Positions 6,819 to 17,495 are shown, counted from the stretch's first letter. The stretch: DNA of 35,324 nucleotides from Candidatus Krumholzibacteriota bacterium (GCA_016933175.1 JAFGBK010000092.1:1-35324), one strand, 5' to 3'. Translations and numbers: made by a program. The notes: generated by a model from the letters alone, not told the origin.

Positions 6819-8849
6819 ATGGCCGACCGCGACGACACCGCAGCGGAGCCCCGCTTCCTGGACGTGGCCCTGCCCCTGCCCGTGCGGCGGAGCTTCAGCT
6901 ACCGCCTGCCGGCGGCGCTGCCCGCGCCCGCCCCCGGCTGCCGCGTGCGCGTGCCCCTGGGCGCCGGCGTGGAGACGGGCGTCGTGCTGCGCGTCCTGGA
7001 CGGCGCCCGCCTGGAGCCCGCCCTGCGGGACCGGCCGGACCGTGTCAAGGAGATCCTCGAGGTCCTGGACCCCGAGCCCTGGCTGGACGCGCCGCTCCTG
7101 CGCCTGGGCGCCTGGCTGGCCGACTACTACGGCGCCGCCCTGGGCGAGACCCTGCGGGCGATGATCCCGGTCAAGCCCCTCCGGCGGCCGCGGGCGCCGG
7201 CGCCCGAGCCGCCGCCCGCGCCCGACGCGCCGCCGCGTCCGACGCCGGCCCAGGCCGAGGCCCTGGCGTCGGTGACGGCGGCCCTGGATGCGGGCGCCTT
7301 CGCGGCCTTCCTGCTCCACGGCGTCACGGGTAGCGGCAAGACGGAGGTCTACCTGCGGGCCATCGCCCATGCCCTGGATGCCGGCCGGCAGGCCATCGTC
7401 CTGGTGCCGGAGATCAGCCTGACCCCCCAGGCCGCCCGGCGCTTCCGGGCCCGCCTGGGCGAGCGGGTGGGGGTCTTCCACAGCGGGCTCAGCGCCGGCG
7501 AGCGCCTGGCCGTCTGGCGGGGGATCCGCGAGGGGGGCGTCGACGTGGTCCTGGGTCCCCGCTCGGCCGTCTTCGCGCCCCTGCCGCGCCTGGGCCTGGT
7601 GGTCATCGACGAGGAGCACGACGGCTCCTACAAGCAGAGCGAGAAGCCCCGCTACCACGCCCGCAGCGTGGCCTTGGTGCGGGCCCGGGCCCTGGGCGCC
7701 GTGGTCGTGCTGGGCAGCGCCACGCCCAGCCTGGAGAGCCTGCACAACGCCCGGCGCGGCAAGTACCGCCTGCTGGTCCTGCCCGAGCGCGTGGGCGGCG
7801 GCCACGCGCCGCGTCCGGAGCTGGTGGACCTGCGCGACCAGGAGGGCGGCCTGCTGGCGCCCGCCCTGGAGGACGCCCTGGATGTCTGTCTGGGCCGGGG
7901 CGAGAAGGCCATGCTCCTGCTCAACCGCCGGGGGCACAGCCGCCTGCGCCTGTGCCGCGACTGCGGCGAGCCCCAGCGCTGCAGCCGCTGTGACATCCCG
8001 CTCACCTACCACAGCGGCCGCGAGCGCCTGATCTGCCACTACTGCGGCCAGGAGCGGCGGCTCGCGCCCGCCTGCACGGAGTGCGGCGGCGGCCGCTGGG
8101 TGCTGCTCGGCGCCGGCACACAGCAGCTCGAGATGGACCTCGAGCTGCGCTTCCCGGACATCCGGGTGCTGCGCATGGACATGGACTCCACGTCCCGCAA
8201 GGGCGCCCACCGGCGCATCCTCGACGAGTTCGCCGCGCCGGGCCCGGCCCTGCTTCTGGGGACCCAGATGATCGCCAAGGGTCACCACTTCCCCGAGGTC
8301 ACCCTGGTGGGCGTGGTCTCGGCCGACACGGGGCTCTTCCTGCCCGACTACCGGGCCGCCGAGCGCACCTGGCAGCTCCTCGAGCAGGTGGCCGGACGGG
8401 CCGGCCGCGGCGCGCGGCCCGGGCGCGTCATCGCCCAGACCTACAATCCAGACCACCCCGTCCTGGCCAGCCTGGCCGCCGGCCGCGCCGAGGACTGGGT
8501 CGAGCGGGAGCTGCGCGACCGGTGCCAGCTCGGCTACCCGCCCTTCCGGCGCCTGACCTCCCTGCTGGTGAGCGCCCCCGAGGAGGAGGCGGCCGAGGAG
8601 GCCGCCCGGCGGCTGGTGCGCGACTTCCACGCCGCCTGGCCCGACAGCCCGGTGGAACTGCTGGGTCCGGCGCCGGCCTTCCTGCCCCGGCTCAAGGGGC
8701 GGCACCGCCGCCAGCTCCTGGTCAAGGGGCCCCTGGCGCGCGACCAGAAGGCCTGGTTCGCCGAGCGCTTCGCCGCCATCGCCAGGACCATGCGCCGCAC
8801 CGGCGCCCTGGGGCTGGACCTGGACGTCGATCCCGAGAGCCTGCTCTGA
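6819..8849 (+). CDS. priA: Replication restart helicase PriA
   Basis: A 676-residue superfamily 2 DNA helicase that recognises abandoned forks and reloads the replisome. The N-terminal 3'-end-binding domain (about 10-115) is followed by a Pro/Ala-rich linker, Walker A GVTGSGKT at 168-175, the DEEH box VVIDEEHDGSYKQ and helicase motif LGSATPSLES. Two zinc sites follow in a Cys-rich block of CxxC pairs (CRDC, CSRC, CHYC, CTEC, around residues 385-425). The C-terminal helicase half carries GTQMIAKGHHFP and QVAGRAGRG. It is slightly shorter than the E. coli protein (732). The ATG at 6819 is preferred because the frame opens at 6768 inside the preceding terminator; it has no ribosome binding site (see the -10 element just upstream). 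Confidence 0.96.
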   Translation: MADRDDTAAEPRFLDVALPLPVRRSFSYRLPAALPAPAPGCRVRVPLGAGVETGVVLRVLDGARLEPALRDRPDRVKEILEVLDPEPWLDAPLLRLGAWLADYYGAALGETLRAMIPVKPLRRPRAPAPEPPPAPDAPPRPTPAQAEALASVTAALDAGAFAAFLLHGVTGSGKTEVYLRAIAHALDAGRQAIVLVPEISLTPQAARRFRARLGERVGVFHSGLSAGERLAVWRGIREGGVDVVLGPRSAVFAPLPRLGLVVIDEEHDGSYKQSEKPRYHARSVALVRARALGAVVVLGSATPSLESLHNARRGKYRLLVLPERVGGGHAPRPELVDLRDQEGGLLAPALEDALDVCLGRGEKAMLLLNRRGHSRLRLCRDCGEPQRCSRCDIPLTYHSGRERLICHYCGQERRLAPACTECGGGRWVLLGAGTQQLEMDLELRFPDIRVLRMDMDSTSRKGAHRRILDEFAAPGPALLLGTQMIAKGHHFPEVTLVGVVSADTGLFLPDYRAAERTWQLLEQVAGRAGRGARPGRVIAQTYNPDHPVLASLAAGRAEDWVERELRDRCQLGYPPFRRLTSLLVSAPEEEAAEEAARRLVRDFHAAWPDSPVELLGPAPAFLPRLKGRHRRQLLVKGPLARDQKAWFAERFAAIARTMRRTGALGLDLDVDPESLL

Positions 8850-8878
8850 GGACCGCCGCGGCGCCCTGCCATGCCCCC

Positions 8879-8907
8879 TTGACTTTATCCCTTTCGATGG
8901 TTACGGT
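8879..8907 (+). promoter_or_regulatory. Sigma-70-type promoter for the TPR lipoprotein gene
   Basis: TTGACT (8879-8884) and TACGGT (8902-8907) are separated by 17 bases in a locally AT-enriched stretch. The -35 matches 5 of 6 positions; the -10 keeps the key T1, A2 and T6. The leader to the ATG at 9017 would be about 100 bases. Confidence 0.6.
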
Positions 8908-9016
8908 TAGCCCGGTTCCACCCCCCGACATCGAGAATCCCGACGGGCACGGACGGCTCGCAAGCGCCTCCCGATAACCAGTTGCCCGGTTTCCGCGACA
9001 AGGAGGACGGTCAGGG

Positions 9017-10525
9017 ATGCGATACGGAAAAGCATTGACCGCGACCCTGCTGGGGCTGCTGGCGTTTCTCATCGGCTGCAACAGCATGCAGACGTCCAGC
9101 GCCATCCTTCGCTTTCAGCAGGGCGAGTACGATATGGCCGATTCCCTGTGCCGGGAAGCGCTGAAGATCAATCCGAACGATGGCGAGGCCTACTTCTATC
9201 TCGCCCTGAGCCAGTCCCAGCTCCAGAACTACAAGGACGCCTACACCAGTTTCCGCAAGGCGGCCGAGCTGAAGCCGGACCGGGCGGCCATGGCGGATCA
9301 GAACATCGAGAGCAACTTCGCCACCGCCTTCAACGAGGGCGTCGAGGCGGCGAACTCGGAGGCCACCGAGCTGGCCATCGAGTGGTTCACGATCGCCACC
9401 GAGGCCAACCCCGAGAATCCGCTGGGCTACACCAACCTTGCCAAGGCCTACTGGAGCAAGGCGGAACGCATCCAGCAGCTCGACCGTGACGAGTACCGGG
9501 ACCTGGCGGCCCGCTCCATCGAGAACTTCGACCAGGGTCTCGCGCTCGAGCGCGATCCGGAGCGCAAGGAGGAGACGGCGATCCTCCTGGCCAACGTCCT
9601 GGCCAGCCTCTATGTGGAAGCGATCGGCGACGAGGGCGAGCAGTATCTGACCAAGTACCGCAACTTCACCAGCGAGCTGCCGGACTTCTACGGCCCTCAC
9701 GAGGCCTTTGGCGCCGTCCTCTTCGACAAGGGTCTCAGCCAGCTGGAGCGCCGGCTCCAGGAGTCGACCTACCACGACAACTTCGTCTACGCGGGCGAGG
9801 CCTACGCCAAGGCGACGGACCTTCGCGAGAGCATGGATCAGATGGAATTCGAGCCGCCGCGCCTGGCCGGCACCGCCTACATGTACGCCAAGATGTACAG
9901 CGAGGCGGCGACCTACCTGAACAAGGCGGTCCAGGCCAATCCGAGCGACCAGCAGTCCTGGTACTTCCTCGAGTTCTCCCGCTACCAGGCCAAGGACTAC
10001 GACGCCGCCATCAACGCCGGCGTCTTCCTGGACGAGACCATCCGCACCACCGAGCCGGACGTCTTCCAGATCCTCTACTCGGCCTATCGCGACAAGGCCC
10101 TGCGCTGCGACGAGGCCGGCGACTCGAACTGCTTCGAGGAGAACCGCATCCTCTACGAGGACGCCTTCGTGAAGTACGCGACCTACAAGGGACTGCCCGA
10201 CACCACGCCGCCGCGCCTGGTGACCCGGGCCGAGCGCGCGCGCCAGGAGCAGATCGAGCAGGCCATCTACGACCAGGAGGGCGTGGCCGTCCTGCGCGGC
10301 CGGATCGACGGCCGCTTCGTCAAGGGCGTGCTGATCAACAAGACCGGCGCCGAGCTGGAGTACATCGAGCTGAGCATCAACCTGCTGGACGCCAACGGCG
10401 AGGTCGTCGGCGAGACCACGGGCGAGCTGGAGATGGTGCCGCCGAACCGCGAGGTCACCTTCAGCGCCCCCTTCTTCGAGTCCGACGTCACGAACTTCGA
10501 GATCACCGAGCACTTCGCCGAATAG
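9017..10525 (+). CDS. TPR-repeat lipoprotein with C-terminal FxLYD-like domain
   Basis: A 502-residue exported lipoprotein. The signal peptide ends in the lipobox LIGC with lipidated Cys21. Several tetratricopeptide repeats follow. The first (about 30-63) contains the typical pattern QGEYDMADSLCREALKINP, the next covers about 64-97, and more degenerate copies run to about 350. The C-terminal 100 residues fit an FxLYD-type beta-sandwich: VKGVLINKTGAELEYIELSI, then LLDANGEVVGE. It is probably anchored on the periplasmic face and serves as a scaffold for protein-protein contacts; no enzymatic motif is seen. AGGAGG (9001-9006) precedes the ATG. It has its own promoter and is closed by a GC-rich hairpin, so it looks monocistronic. 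Confidence 0.85.
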   Translation: MRYGKALTATLLGLLAFLIGCNSMQTSSAILRFQQGEYDMADSLCREALKINPNDGEAYFYLALSQSQLQNYKDAYTSFRKAAELKPDRAAMADQNIESNFATAFNEGVEAANSEATELAIEWFTIATEANPENPLGYTNLAKAYWSKAERIQQLDRDEYRDLAARSIENFDQGLALERDPERKEETAILLANVLASLYVEAIGDEGEQYLTKYRNFTSELPDFYGPHEAFGAVLFDKGLSQLERRLQESTYHDNFVYAGEAYAKATDLRESMDQMEFEPPRLAGTAYMYAKMYSEAATYLNKAVQANPSDQQSWYFLEFSRYQAKDYDAAINAGVFLDETIRTTEPDVFQILYSAYRDKALRCDEAGDSNCFEENRILYEDAFVKYATYKGLPDTTPPRLVTRAERARQEQIEQAIYDQEGVAVLRGRIDGRFVKGVLINKTGAELEYIELSINLLDANGEVVGETTGELEMVPPNREVTFSAPFFESDVTNFEITEHFAE

Positions 10526-10549
10526 GTGGTCCGATTCTTGAATAAGGGA

Positions 10550-10574
10550 GGGCGGCCCCCACGGGCCGCCCGTT
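10550..10574 (+). terminator. GC-rich hairpin terminator without a full U-tract
   Basis: GGGCGGCCC (10550-10558) pairs perfectly with GGGCCGCCC (10563-10571) around CCAC. Only GTT follows, so it is a strong hairpin with a poor U-run. It lies 25 bases after the lipoprotein stop codon and upstream of the rho promoter. Confidence 0.6.
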
Positions 10575-10616
10575 CCCAGGGATGGAGCTAAGTCCAGTCA
10601 TCTAGGCCAATTGCGC

Positions 10617-10645
10617 TTGACAGCCCGGGCTGGATCGGTTACCTT
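10617..10645 (+). promoter_or_regulatory. Sigma-70-type promoter for rho
   Basis: A perfect TTGACA (10617-10622) is followed after 17 bases by TACCTT (10640-10645). The start site would be near 10652, giving a leader of about 114 bases to the chosen rho GTG at 10766. Confidence 0.65.
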
Positions 10646-10664
10646 GGTTGACGTGGCGCCATGC

Positions 10665-10732
10665 CAGGCGCTACTCGCATTACCTGTCCCGTGCCAATTC
10701 ATCCCGGCTCCATCTCCCTAGACGAGATCCCT
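10665..10732 (+). promoter_or_regulatory. C-rich, G-poor rho leader (rut-like)
   Basis: By hand count, about 63 bases centred here contain 26 C against 10 G, with many YC dinucleotides and little apparent secondary structure. That is the composition to which Rho binds. Because it lies in the untranslated leader of rho itself, autogenous attenuation as in E. coli is a reasonable inference. Nothing in the sequence proves it. Confidence 0.4.
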
Positions 10733-10765
10733 CGGAGCGTTTGTCAACCAGTCCTGGAGCAATCC

Positions 10766-12166
10766 GTGAGAACCGATACCGACGAGAAGGTGCAGCGCGG
10801 CCGGCGCCGCGGCCACGACCGCCGCAAGAACGGCCGCTCCCCCGACATGGGCGAGCATCCCAACGGCATGGGCAGCGATCCCGACACCGTGGACCGCGAG
10901 ACGGCCAACGGCACGGTGATGGACATCGCCAAGCTCAAGCGCAGGAGCATCAGCGAATTGGCGGAGATCGCGCACAGCCTGGAGATCGAGGGCGCCTCGG
11001 GCATGCGGATGCAGGAGCTGATCTTCCGCATCATCGAGGCCCAGACCCAGCAGAAGGGCTTCCTCTTCTCGGAGGGCGTCCTGCAGGTCCTGCCCGAGGG
11101 CTACGGCTTCCTGCGCAGCCCGGATTACAACTACCTGCCCGGCCCCGACGACATCTACATCAGCCCCAGCCAGATCAAGAAATTCGACCTGCGGACGGGG
11201 GACACGGTCTCCGGCCAGGTGCGGCCGCCCAAGGACAGCGAACGCTACTTCGCCCTGCTGCGGGTGGAGACCATCAACTACGAATCGCCGCTGGCCATGA
11301 AGGCGAAGGTGCTCTTCGACAACCTGACCCCGCTCTTCCCGGAAGAGCGCTTCAATCTCGAGCACAAGGCCACCGAGATGACCACCCGCGTCATCGACCT
11401 GCTCACGCCCATCGGCAAGGGCCAGCGCGCCCTCATCACGGCGCCGCCGCGGACCGGCAAGACCGTCCTGCTGCAGAACATCGCCAACGCCATCTCGGCC
11501 AACAATCCCGAGGTCAAGCTCATCGTCCTGCTCATCGACGAGCGCCCCGAGGAGGTCACCGACATGAAGCGGTCGGTGAACGGGGAGGTCATCAGCTCGA
11601 CCTTCGACGAGCCCGCCGAGCGGCACGTGCAGGTGGCCGACATGGTCATCGAGAAGGCCAAGCGGCTGGTCGAGCACGGCAACGACGTGGTGATCCTGCT
11701 CGATTCGATCACCCGCCTCGCCCGCGCCCACAACGCCGTCGTGCCGCACTCCGGCAAGATCCTCTCCGGCGGCGTGGACAGCAACGCCCTGCAGCGCCCC
11801 AAGCGCTTCTTCGGCGCCGCGCGCAACATCGAGGAGGGCGGCAGCCTGACCATCATCGCCACGGCCCTCATCGAGACGGGCAGCCGCATGGACGAGGTCA
11901 TCTTCGAGGAGTTCAAGGGCACCGGCAACTGCGAGATCATCCTCGACCGCCGGCTCAGCGACAAGCGCGTCTACCCGGCCATCGACATGTTCCGCAGCGG
12001 CACCCGCAAGGAGGAGAGGCTGCTGGACGACGCCGTCCTCAGCAAGGTCTGGGTCCTGCGGCGCTTCCTCAACGACAAGCCCATCACCGAGGCCATGGAG
12101 TTCCTCCTGGAGAAGATGGTCAAGACCAAGAGCAACCAGCATTTCCTGGATTCGATGAATGCCTGA
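10766..12166 (+). CDS. rho: Transcription termination factor Rho
   Basis: A 466-residue hexameric RNA-dependent ATPase. An Arg-rich, low-complexity N-terminal extension of about 50 residues precedes the Rho_N helical bundle (beginning [10 protein letters not shown]). Next come the cold-shock RNA-binding domain ([28 protein letters not shown]) and the ATPase with P-loop [21 protein letters not shown], Walker [15 protein letters not shown]-loop SGGVDSNAL and R-loop region FKGTGN. All catalytic motifs are intact. The P-loop Lys-Ala of E. coli (PPKAGKT) reads Arg-Thr. The GTG at 10766 is chosen because GGAG (10756-10759) sits just upstream; an ATG at 10661 would lie almost on the predicted transcription start. 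An ATG at 10919 would drop the extension but has no Shine-Dalgarno. Rho is first in a conserved housekeeping run continuing with rpmE. Confidence 0.97.
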   Translation: MRTDTDEKVQRGRRRGHDRRKNGRSPDMGEHPNGMGSDPDTVDRETANGTVMDIAKLKRRSISELAEIAHSLEIEGASGMRMQELIFRIIEAQTQQKGFLFSEGVLQVLPEGYGFLRSPDYNYLPGPDDIYISPSQIKKFDLRTGDTVSGQVRPPKDSERYFALLRVETINYESPLAMKAKVLFDNLTPLFPEERFNLEHKATEMTTRVIDLLTPIGKGQRALITAPPRTGKTVLLQNIANAISANNPEVKLIVLLIDERPEEVTDMKRSVNGEVISSTFDEPAERHVQVADMVIEKAKRLVEHGNDVVILLDSITRLARAHNAVVPHSGKILSGGVDSNALQRPKRFFGAARNIEEGGSLTIIATALIETGSRMDEVIFEEFKGTGNCEIILDRRLSDKRVYPAIDMFRSGTRKEERLLDDAVLSKVWVLRRFLNDKPITEAMEFLLEKMVKTKSNQHFLDSMNA

Positions 12167-12214
12167 TCCCACCGGGGACACCCGTTTCCCGCGGATCGGA
12201 CAGGGAGGAGAGAG

Positions 12215-12445
12215 ATGAAGAAGGGCATCCACCCCGAGTACGTGGACTGCAAGATCTCCTGCATCTGCGGCAACGTGATCGAGACCCGCTCCACCGTTCC
12301 CGAGATCAAGGTGGAGATCTGCTCCAACTGCCACCCCTTCTACACCGGCAAGCAGAAGCTGGTGGACACGGCCGGCCGTGTCGAGCGCTTCCAGCGCCGC
12401 TACAAGGACTACCGGACCCGGATCGAGCAGGGCAGGTCGGAGTAG
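12215..12445 (+). CDS. rpmE: 50S ribosomal protein L31
   Basis: A 76-residue L31 of the zinc-binding (C+) type. Cysteines C12, C16 and C18 (DCKISCIC) pair with CSNC, followed by the family signature HPFYTGKQK and [10 protein letters not shown]. The protein begins MKKGIHPEY as usual. GGGAGGAG precedes the ATG. The rho-rpmE-DUF1385-prfA-prmC order is a widely conserved bacterial neighbourhood, which supports co-transcription. The C-terminal tail is about ten residues longer than in short homologues. Confidence 0.97.
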   Translation: MKKGIHPEYVDCKISCICGNVIETRSTVPEIKVEICSNCHPFYTGKQKLVDTAGRVERFQRRYKDYRTRIEQGRSE

Positions 12446-12523
12446 TCGCGGTACCCGCGCGGGCGCGCCCGAACCGTTTGGCGCGCGCCGCCGCGCTTCG
12501 CCATCATTCCGACGGGATCGATC

Positions 12524-13539
12524 ATGAGGAAGGCAGACGAGCACGAGAGCTTCGCCGTCGGCGGCCAGGCGGTCATCGAGGGCGTGATGATGCGTGGCAG
12601 GGATTTCATCGCCTGCGCGGTGCGCAACCCCGCGGGCGAGATCGTGCTCCGCAAGGAGCCCTTCCGCAGCGTCCTCGCCAAGTGGCGCCTGAGCCGGGCA
12701 CCCATCCTGCGCGGGGCCATCGGCCTGGTGGAGACCCTCTACGTGGGAATGCGCATGCTCGCCTACTCGGCCGAGGAGGCGATGCCCGAGGATGACAAGA
12801 AGCGCTCCGCCAGCGGCGTCAAGGAGAAGGCCGGCATGGCCCTGACCATGCTGCTGGCCTTCGTCCTCGGCCTCGCCTTCTTCTTCTACCTGCCGCTGGT
12901 CCTGACCGAGCTGATCCCCGGCACCGAGGGCTCCCTGGTCTTCAACTTCGTGGACGGCATCTTCCGCCTCGCCATCTTCCTGATCTACATCTGGGCGATC
13001 AGCCTCATGCGGGACATGCGGCGGGTGTTCGAGTACCACGGCGCCGAGCATAAGACCATCAACTGCTACGAGTCGGGCGAGCCCCTCAGCCCCGAGCAGA
13101 TCATCCGGCACACGCGCTTCCACCCCCGCTGCGGGACGAGCTTCCTGCTGCTCGTGATGGTGGTCTCCATCGTCGTCTTCATGTTCCTGGGCCGGCCCCA
13201 CGGCATCGGGGCGCGGCTGCTGCGCTTGGCCTTCGTGCCGCTGATCGGCGGCATCTCCTACGAGCTGATCAAGCTCAGCGGCAAGAAGCGCTGGCGCCGC
13301 TGGCTGGGCTTCCTCATCCGCCCGGGCCTCTGGCTCCAGGGCCTGACCACCCGCGAGCCGGACCTCGAGCAGTGCGAGGTGGCCCTGCGCTCGCTCAGCG
13401 CCTGCCTGGACCCCGAGGAGCTGGCGCGGCGCGTGCCCGCCGCCGAGCTGGACTTCTCGCCGCCTCCCGTCCACTACGACGAGGGCGAGCTGCCGGACGA
13501 CGAGTCCGCGTCGCCCGCCCGGGAGGCCGGAGGTCGCTG

Positions 13540-13540
<1 letters not shown>
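12524..13540 (+). CDS. DUF1385 family membrane protein (YqhQ-like)
   Basis: A 338-residue protein of unknown biochemical role. It opens with the family signature [13 protein letters not shown] at about 12-24, has hydrophobic segments at about 105-130, 145-165 and 205-225, and the conserved block [13 protein letters not shown] (about 172-184) followed by HPRCGTSF. The invariant His, Cys and Glu residues in that block suggest a metal site or an enzyme, but no activity is assigned. It sits between rpmE and prfA, the standard position of this family. Its TGA overlaps the prfA ATG by one base (TGATG), so the two are translationally coupled. The start is uncertain: no strong ribosome binding site precedes 12524. 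A 12-base perfect palindrome (12460-12471) lies in the gap upstream. Confidence 0.9.
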
Positions 13541-14612
<1,072 letters not shown>

Positions 14613-14616
<4 letters not shown>

Positions 14617-15578
14617 CCGTCGCCGGCCCCGCGCAGGGGGATCGGCGCGCGTGGACGCTCCTCGCGGTGCTGGGCCCGGCCGCCGAGTACCTGGCCGCGG
14701 CCGGCGTGCCCGACGCCCGCCTCAACGCGGAGCGCCTGCTGGCCCACCTGCTGGGCATGTCCCGCCTCGAGCTCTACCTGCAGTACGAGCGTCCCCTGGA
14801 CGAGGCCGAGCGCGCCGCCTACCGCGCCCTGCTCAGGCGGCGCCACGCCCGCGAGCCCCTGCAGCACATCATCGGCGAGACGGAGTTCTGGTCCCTGCCC
14901 TTCACCGTGCGGCCGGGGGTCTTCATCCCGCGGCCGGAGACCGAGGTGCTCGTCGAGCGCGTCCTGGCGCGCCTGGCCGCGGACTGGCCGCCGCCGGCCG
15001 CCGCCGCCCCGGCCGCGTCCGGAGCGGGAGCCGCGCCCCCGGCCGCTTCGCGCGGTGATGCCGCGCCGGCCCTGCGCGCCCTGGAGCTGGGCGCGGGCGC
15101 GGGCGTCGTCGCCGTGGTTCTGGCCCACGAGCGCCCCGACCTGCGCGTCTGGGCCTCCGACACCAGCCCTGCGGCCCTGGCCCTGGCGGCCGAGAACGCG
15201 GCGCGCAACGGCGTCGGCGGACGCGTCGTCCTCGAGGAGACCGACGGCCTGCCCGCCAGCGACGGCGAGCCCGTCCACCTGGTGGTGAGCAACCCGCCCT
15301 ACGTCCGTCCGGACGAGAAGCCGGGCCTCCCGCCCGAGGTGGCCGACCACGACCCGCCCGCGGCCCTCTTCGGGGGCGAGGACGGCCTGGATTTCTATCG
15401 CCGCCTGGCCGCGGAGGCGCCCGCGCGCCTGGTCCCCGGCGGCCTGCTTGCCGTCGAGATCGGCGCGACTCAAGGCGAGGCGGTGAAGGGTATCTTCGCG
15501 GCGGCCGGCCTGGCGGACGTCGCCGTGTCCCGCGACTACGCCGGCCGCGACCGCGTGGTCGTCGCCACGCGCCCCTAG
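14613..15578 (+). CDS. prmC: Release factor glutamine N5-methyltransferase
   Basis: A 321-residue SAM-dependent methyltransferase that modifies the GGQ glutamine of RF1 and RF2. The helical N-terminal domain (about 15-105, with [14 protein letters not shown]) leads into the Rossmann domain. [12 protein letters not shown] and the catalytic NPPYVRP motif are intact, and the SAM-binding motif I reads ELGAGAG instead of the usual DLGTGSG. An Ala/Pro-rich low-complexity insert of about 30 residues lies between PETEVLVE and motif I, longer than in common homologues. The GTG at 14613 overlaps the prfA stop by four bases (GTGA), so translation is coupled to its substrate's gene. Confidence 0.95.
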
Positions 15579-15618
15579 AACGGCCCGCCCGACGCGGCGT
15601 GCCGCTTCCCGCGCATCG

Positions 15619-17448
15619 CTACCGAAGCAGCACCAGGCGGCGACTGTCCAGGGGCCGCCCTTCCAGGAGCAGCGTGGCCACGTAGGCGCCGCTGACGCAG
15701 CGCCGTCCCGCGTCGTCCTGACCGTCCCAGACGAAGTAGCCGGGACCGGGCTCGCGGCGGCCGACCGCGAGCAGGCGCACGCGCCGCCCGGCCGCGGCGG
15801 CCACCAGCAGTTCGACGCGGCCAGGCGCCGCGATCTCGTAGCGCAGGCGGCAATGCGGATTGAAGGGGTTGGGATGGGGCGCCAGCAGGCGCCCGGCCGC
15901 GGGCGCGGGGACCGGCGGGGCCGCCACGGGCGGGAAGCCGGCCGCGGCGATCAGGTCGGCCAGGCGCGGCCCGGCGGCCAGAGGAGCTGCAGGCGGCAGT
16001 GTGTCCTCCGCCGCGGCCGCCCGCTCGATGATCCCGTCCACGCTGATGAAGCCGCCGGCCTCCGCCGACAGGTCGGCCACGGCGACGAAGACGGCCTCGC
16101 CCAGCAGGGACGAGGTGTCCCACAGGCGCGGGCTCATGGCGTGGCCGCCCGTGCCGGCCTCGTGGAAGAGCAGGCGGCCCGTCGCGTCGCTCACCAGGGC
16201 CGCGAAGCAGCGGTCCGGATCGTCGCCGCCGCCCACCAGCAGGCGGACGCGTTCCTCCGTCACCGTGAAGACGTCGCTGCGCAGCAGGCCCACGGGAGCC
16301 TCGCCCTGGGCGCTGCCGGGCAGACCCTGGACGGGCGAGGGATGGTCCTCGTAGGTGGCCAGGTAGCTGTTGCCCTCCATGCCGCTGGATTCGTCGCCCC
16401 GCTCGGTGGGGTTGTCGCCGAAGGTGGGCTGCCGGTCGAAGGCGTCGCCGAACAGGACGTGCCAGTGGTCCTGCAGCCCCAGGCGGCTGGTGATCACCGG
16501 CGGCGCGCCCGGCGTCTCGAAGGCGATGTCGTCGAACTGATAGAAGTAGAAGCTGCCGCCCGCCGACCAGGCCGCGCGGTGGCGGCTGAAGATCGTCTCG
16601 TCGTCGAAGACGCTGATCTCGGCCGCGCGGCCGCCGTCGATGAGGACGGCGGTGTCCTTGTCCCAACCGTACCACAGGTGGGCGCTGGCCATGTGGGCCG
16701 TCAGGCCCACGTCCTCCTCCGTGAAGAAGAGGTGGTACCAGCCGTCGCGCTTGAGCAGCTGGGGGCTCTCCAGCACGTGCCAGGAGTCGTTGACGAAGAG
16801 CGGCGCCAGGTCGATCCAGTCCACGAGGTTGCCGCTGATCGCCAGGCTGATGGCGCCCCGGATGTCGCTGGTCATGGCCGTGTTGAGCAGGTACCAGGCT
16901 GACGCGTCCTCCTGGAAGAGATCCGGGTCGCGGCAGTTGGCCCAGGTGGTGTCCGACCAGTTGCTCCACCACGTGGGGTGGTAGAGGGGGTTGTCGTGGA
17001 GCCGTGTCCAGTGGAAGAGGTCGTCGCTGTAGGCGGCGCCGGTCTGCTGGGAGACGGTGGGGATGTCCACGCCCGTATAGAAGAGATACCAGGCGTCCTC
17101 CCAGGGCAGGCGCAGGACCTCCGGCGCCCAGATGAAGCCGTCCTCCCAGGTGTCGGGCACCTCGGCCACCGGCAGGATGCTGTCCTGCCGCGTCCAGTGG
17201 CGAAGATCGGGGCTGGTGAGGTGTCCCAGCCACTTGTCCCAGCGGAGCCCCTGGCCGCCGGGCGGGGGGAAGCTCTGGATGTAGAAGATGTGGTAGAGGT
17301 CCTCGTGCCGGACCAGGGTGTGGTCCTTGCAGATGGCCGGCAACGGTTCCACCCAGAGGGGCTGCTCGAAGTCCAGACAAATCCCGGCCCCGGCCGCGGA
17401 CGCGGCCAGGCAGAGCCCTGCCGCCAGGATGATGGTGTCGCGGCGCAT
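15619..17448 (-). CDS. Secreted five-bladed beta-propeller glycosidase (GH32/GH43-like) with PNPFNP C-terminal domain
   Basis: A 609-residue exported protein. The signal peptide (1-22, MRRDTIILAAGLCLAASAAG) is followed by a propeller domain of about 280 residues. Candidate catalytic acids match the GH32/GH43/GH62/GH68 pattern: D42 in CKDHTLV, D174 in NCRDPDLF (the RDP motif) and E227 in VLESPQLL. WAPEVLR, common in GH43, is also present. A second beta-rich region (about 300-480) follows, then a Pro/Ala linker and a C-terminal domain beginning PHPNPFNPHCRLRYEI, of the T9SS type-A/FlgD-like kind, likely used for surface sorting. The substrate is unknown; a polysaccharide is likely. The ATG at 17448 has GAGGAG just upstream and an extended -10 about 50 bases ahead. 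It is convergent with prmC and divergent from murA. Confidence 0.8.
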   Translation of the reverse strand: MRRDTIILAAGLCLAASAAGAGICLDFEQPLWVEPLPAICKDHTLVRHEDLYHIFYIQSFPPPGGQGLRWDKWLGHLTSPDLRHWTRQDSILPVAEVPDTWEDGFIWAPEVLRLPWEDAWYLFYTGVDIPTVSQQTGAAYSDDLFHWTRLHDNPLYHPTWWSNWSDTTWANCRDPDLFQEDASAWYLLNTAMTSDIRGAISLAISGNLVDWIDLAPLFVNDSWHVLESPQLLKRDGWYHLFFTEEDVGLTAHMASAHLWYGWDKDTAVLIDGGRAAEISVFDDETIFSRHRAAWSAGGSFYFYQFDDIAFETPGAPPVITSRLGLQDHWHVLFGDAFDRQPTFGDNPTERGDESSGMEGNSYLATYEDHPSPVQGLPGSAQGEAPVGLLRSDVFTVTEERVRLLVGGGDDPDRCFAALVSDATGRLLFHEAGTGGHAMSPRLWDTSSLLGEAVFVAVADLSAEAGGFISVDGIIERAAAAEDTLPPAAPLAAGPRLADLIAAAGFPPVAAPPVPAPAAGRLLAPHPNPFNPHCRLRYEIAAPGRVELLVAAAAGRRVRLLAVGRREPGPGYFVWDGQDDAGRRCVSGAYVATLLLEGRPLDSRRLVLLR

Positions 17449-17495
17449 TACTCCTCGCCAGACGATGTTCGGTGCCGGCCCTCCGGCCGCTGTCA

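Noticed and set aside
12446-12523. Palindrome CGGGCGCGCCCG (12460-12471) as an operator
   Set aside because: A 12-base GC-only palindrome is expected by chance in this composition, and nothing else supports regulation in the rpmE-DUF1385 gap.
10718-13474. Minus-strand open frame of 918 codons opposite rho, rpmE and DUF1385
   Set aside because: The plus strand carries three intact conserved genes. The antisense product has no domain and biased composition.
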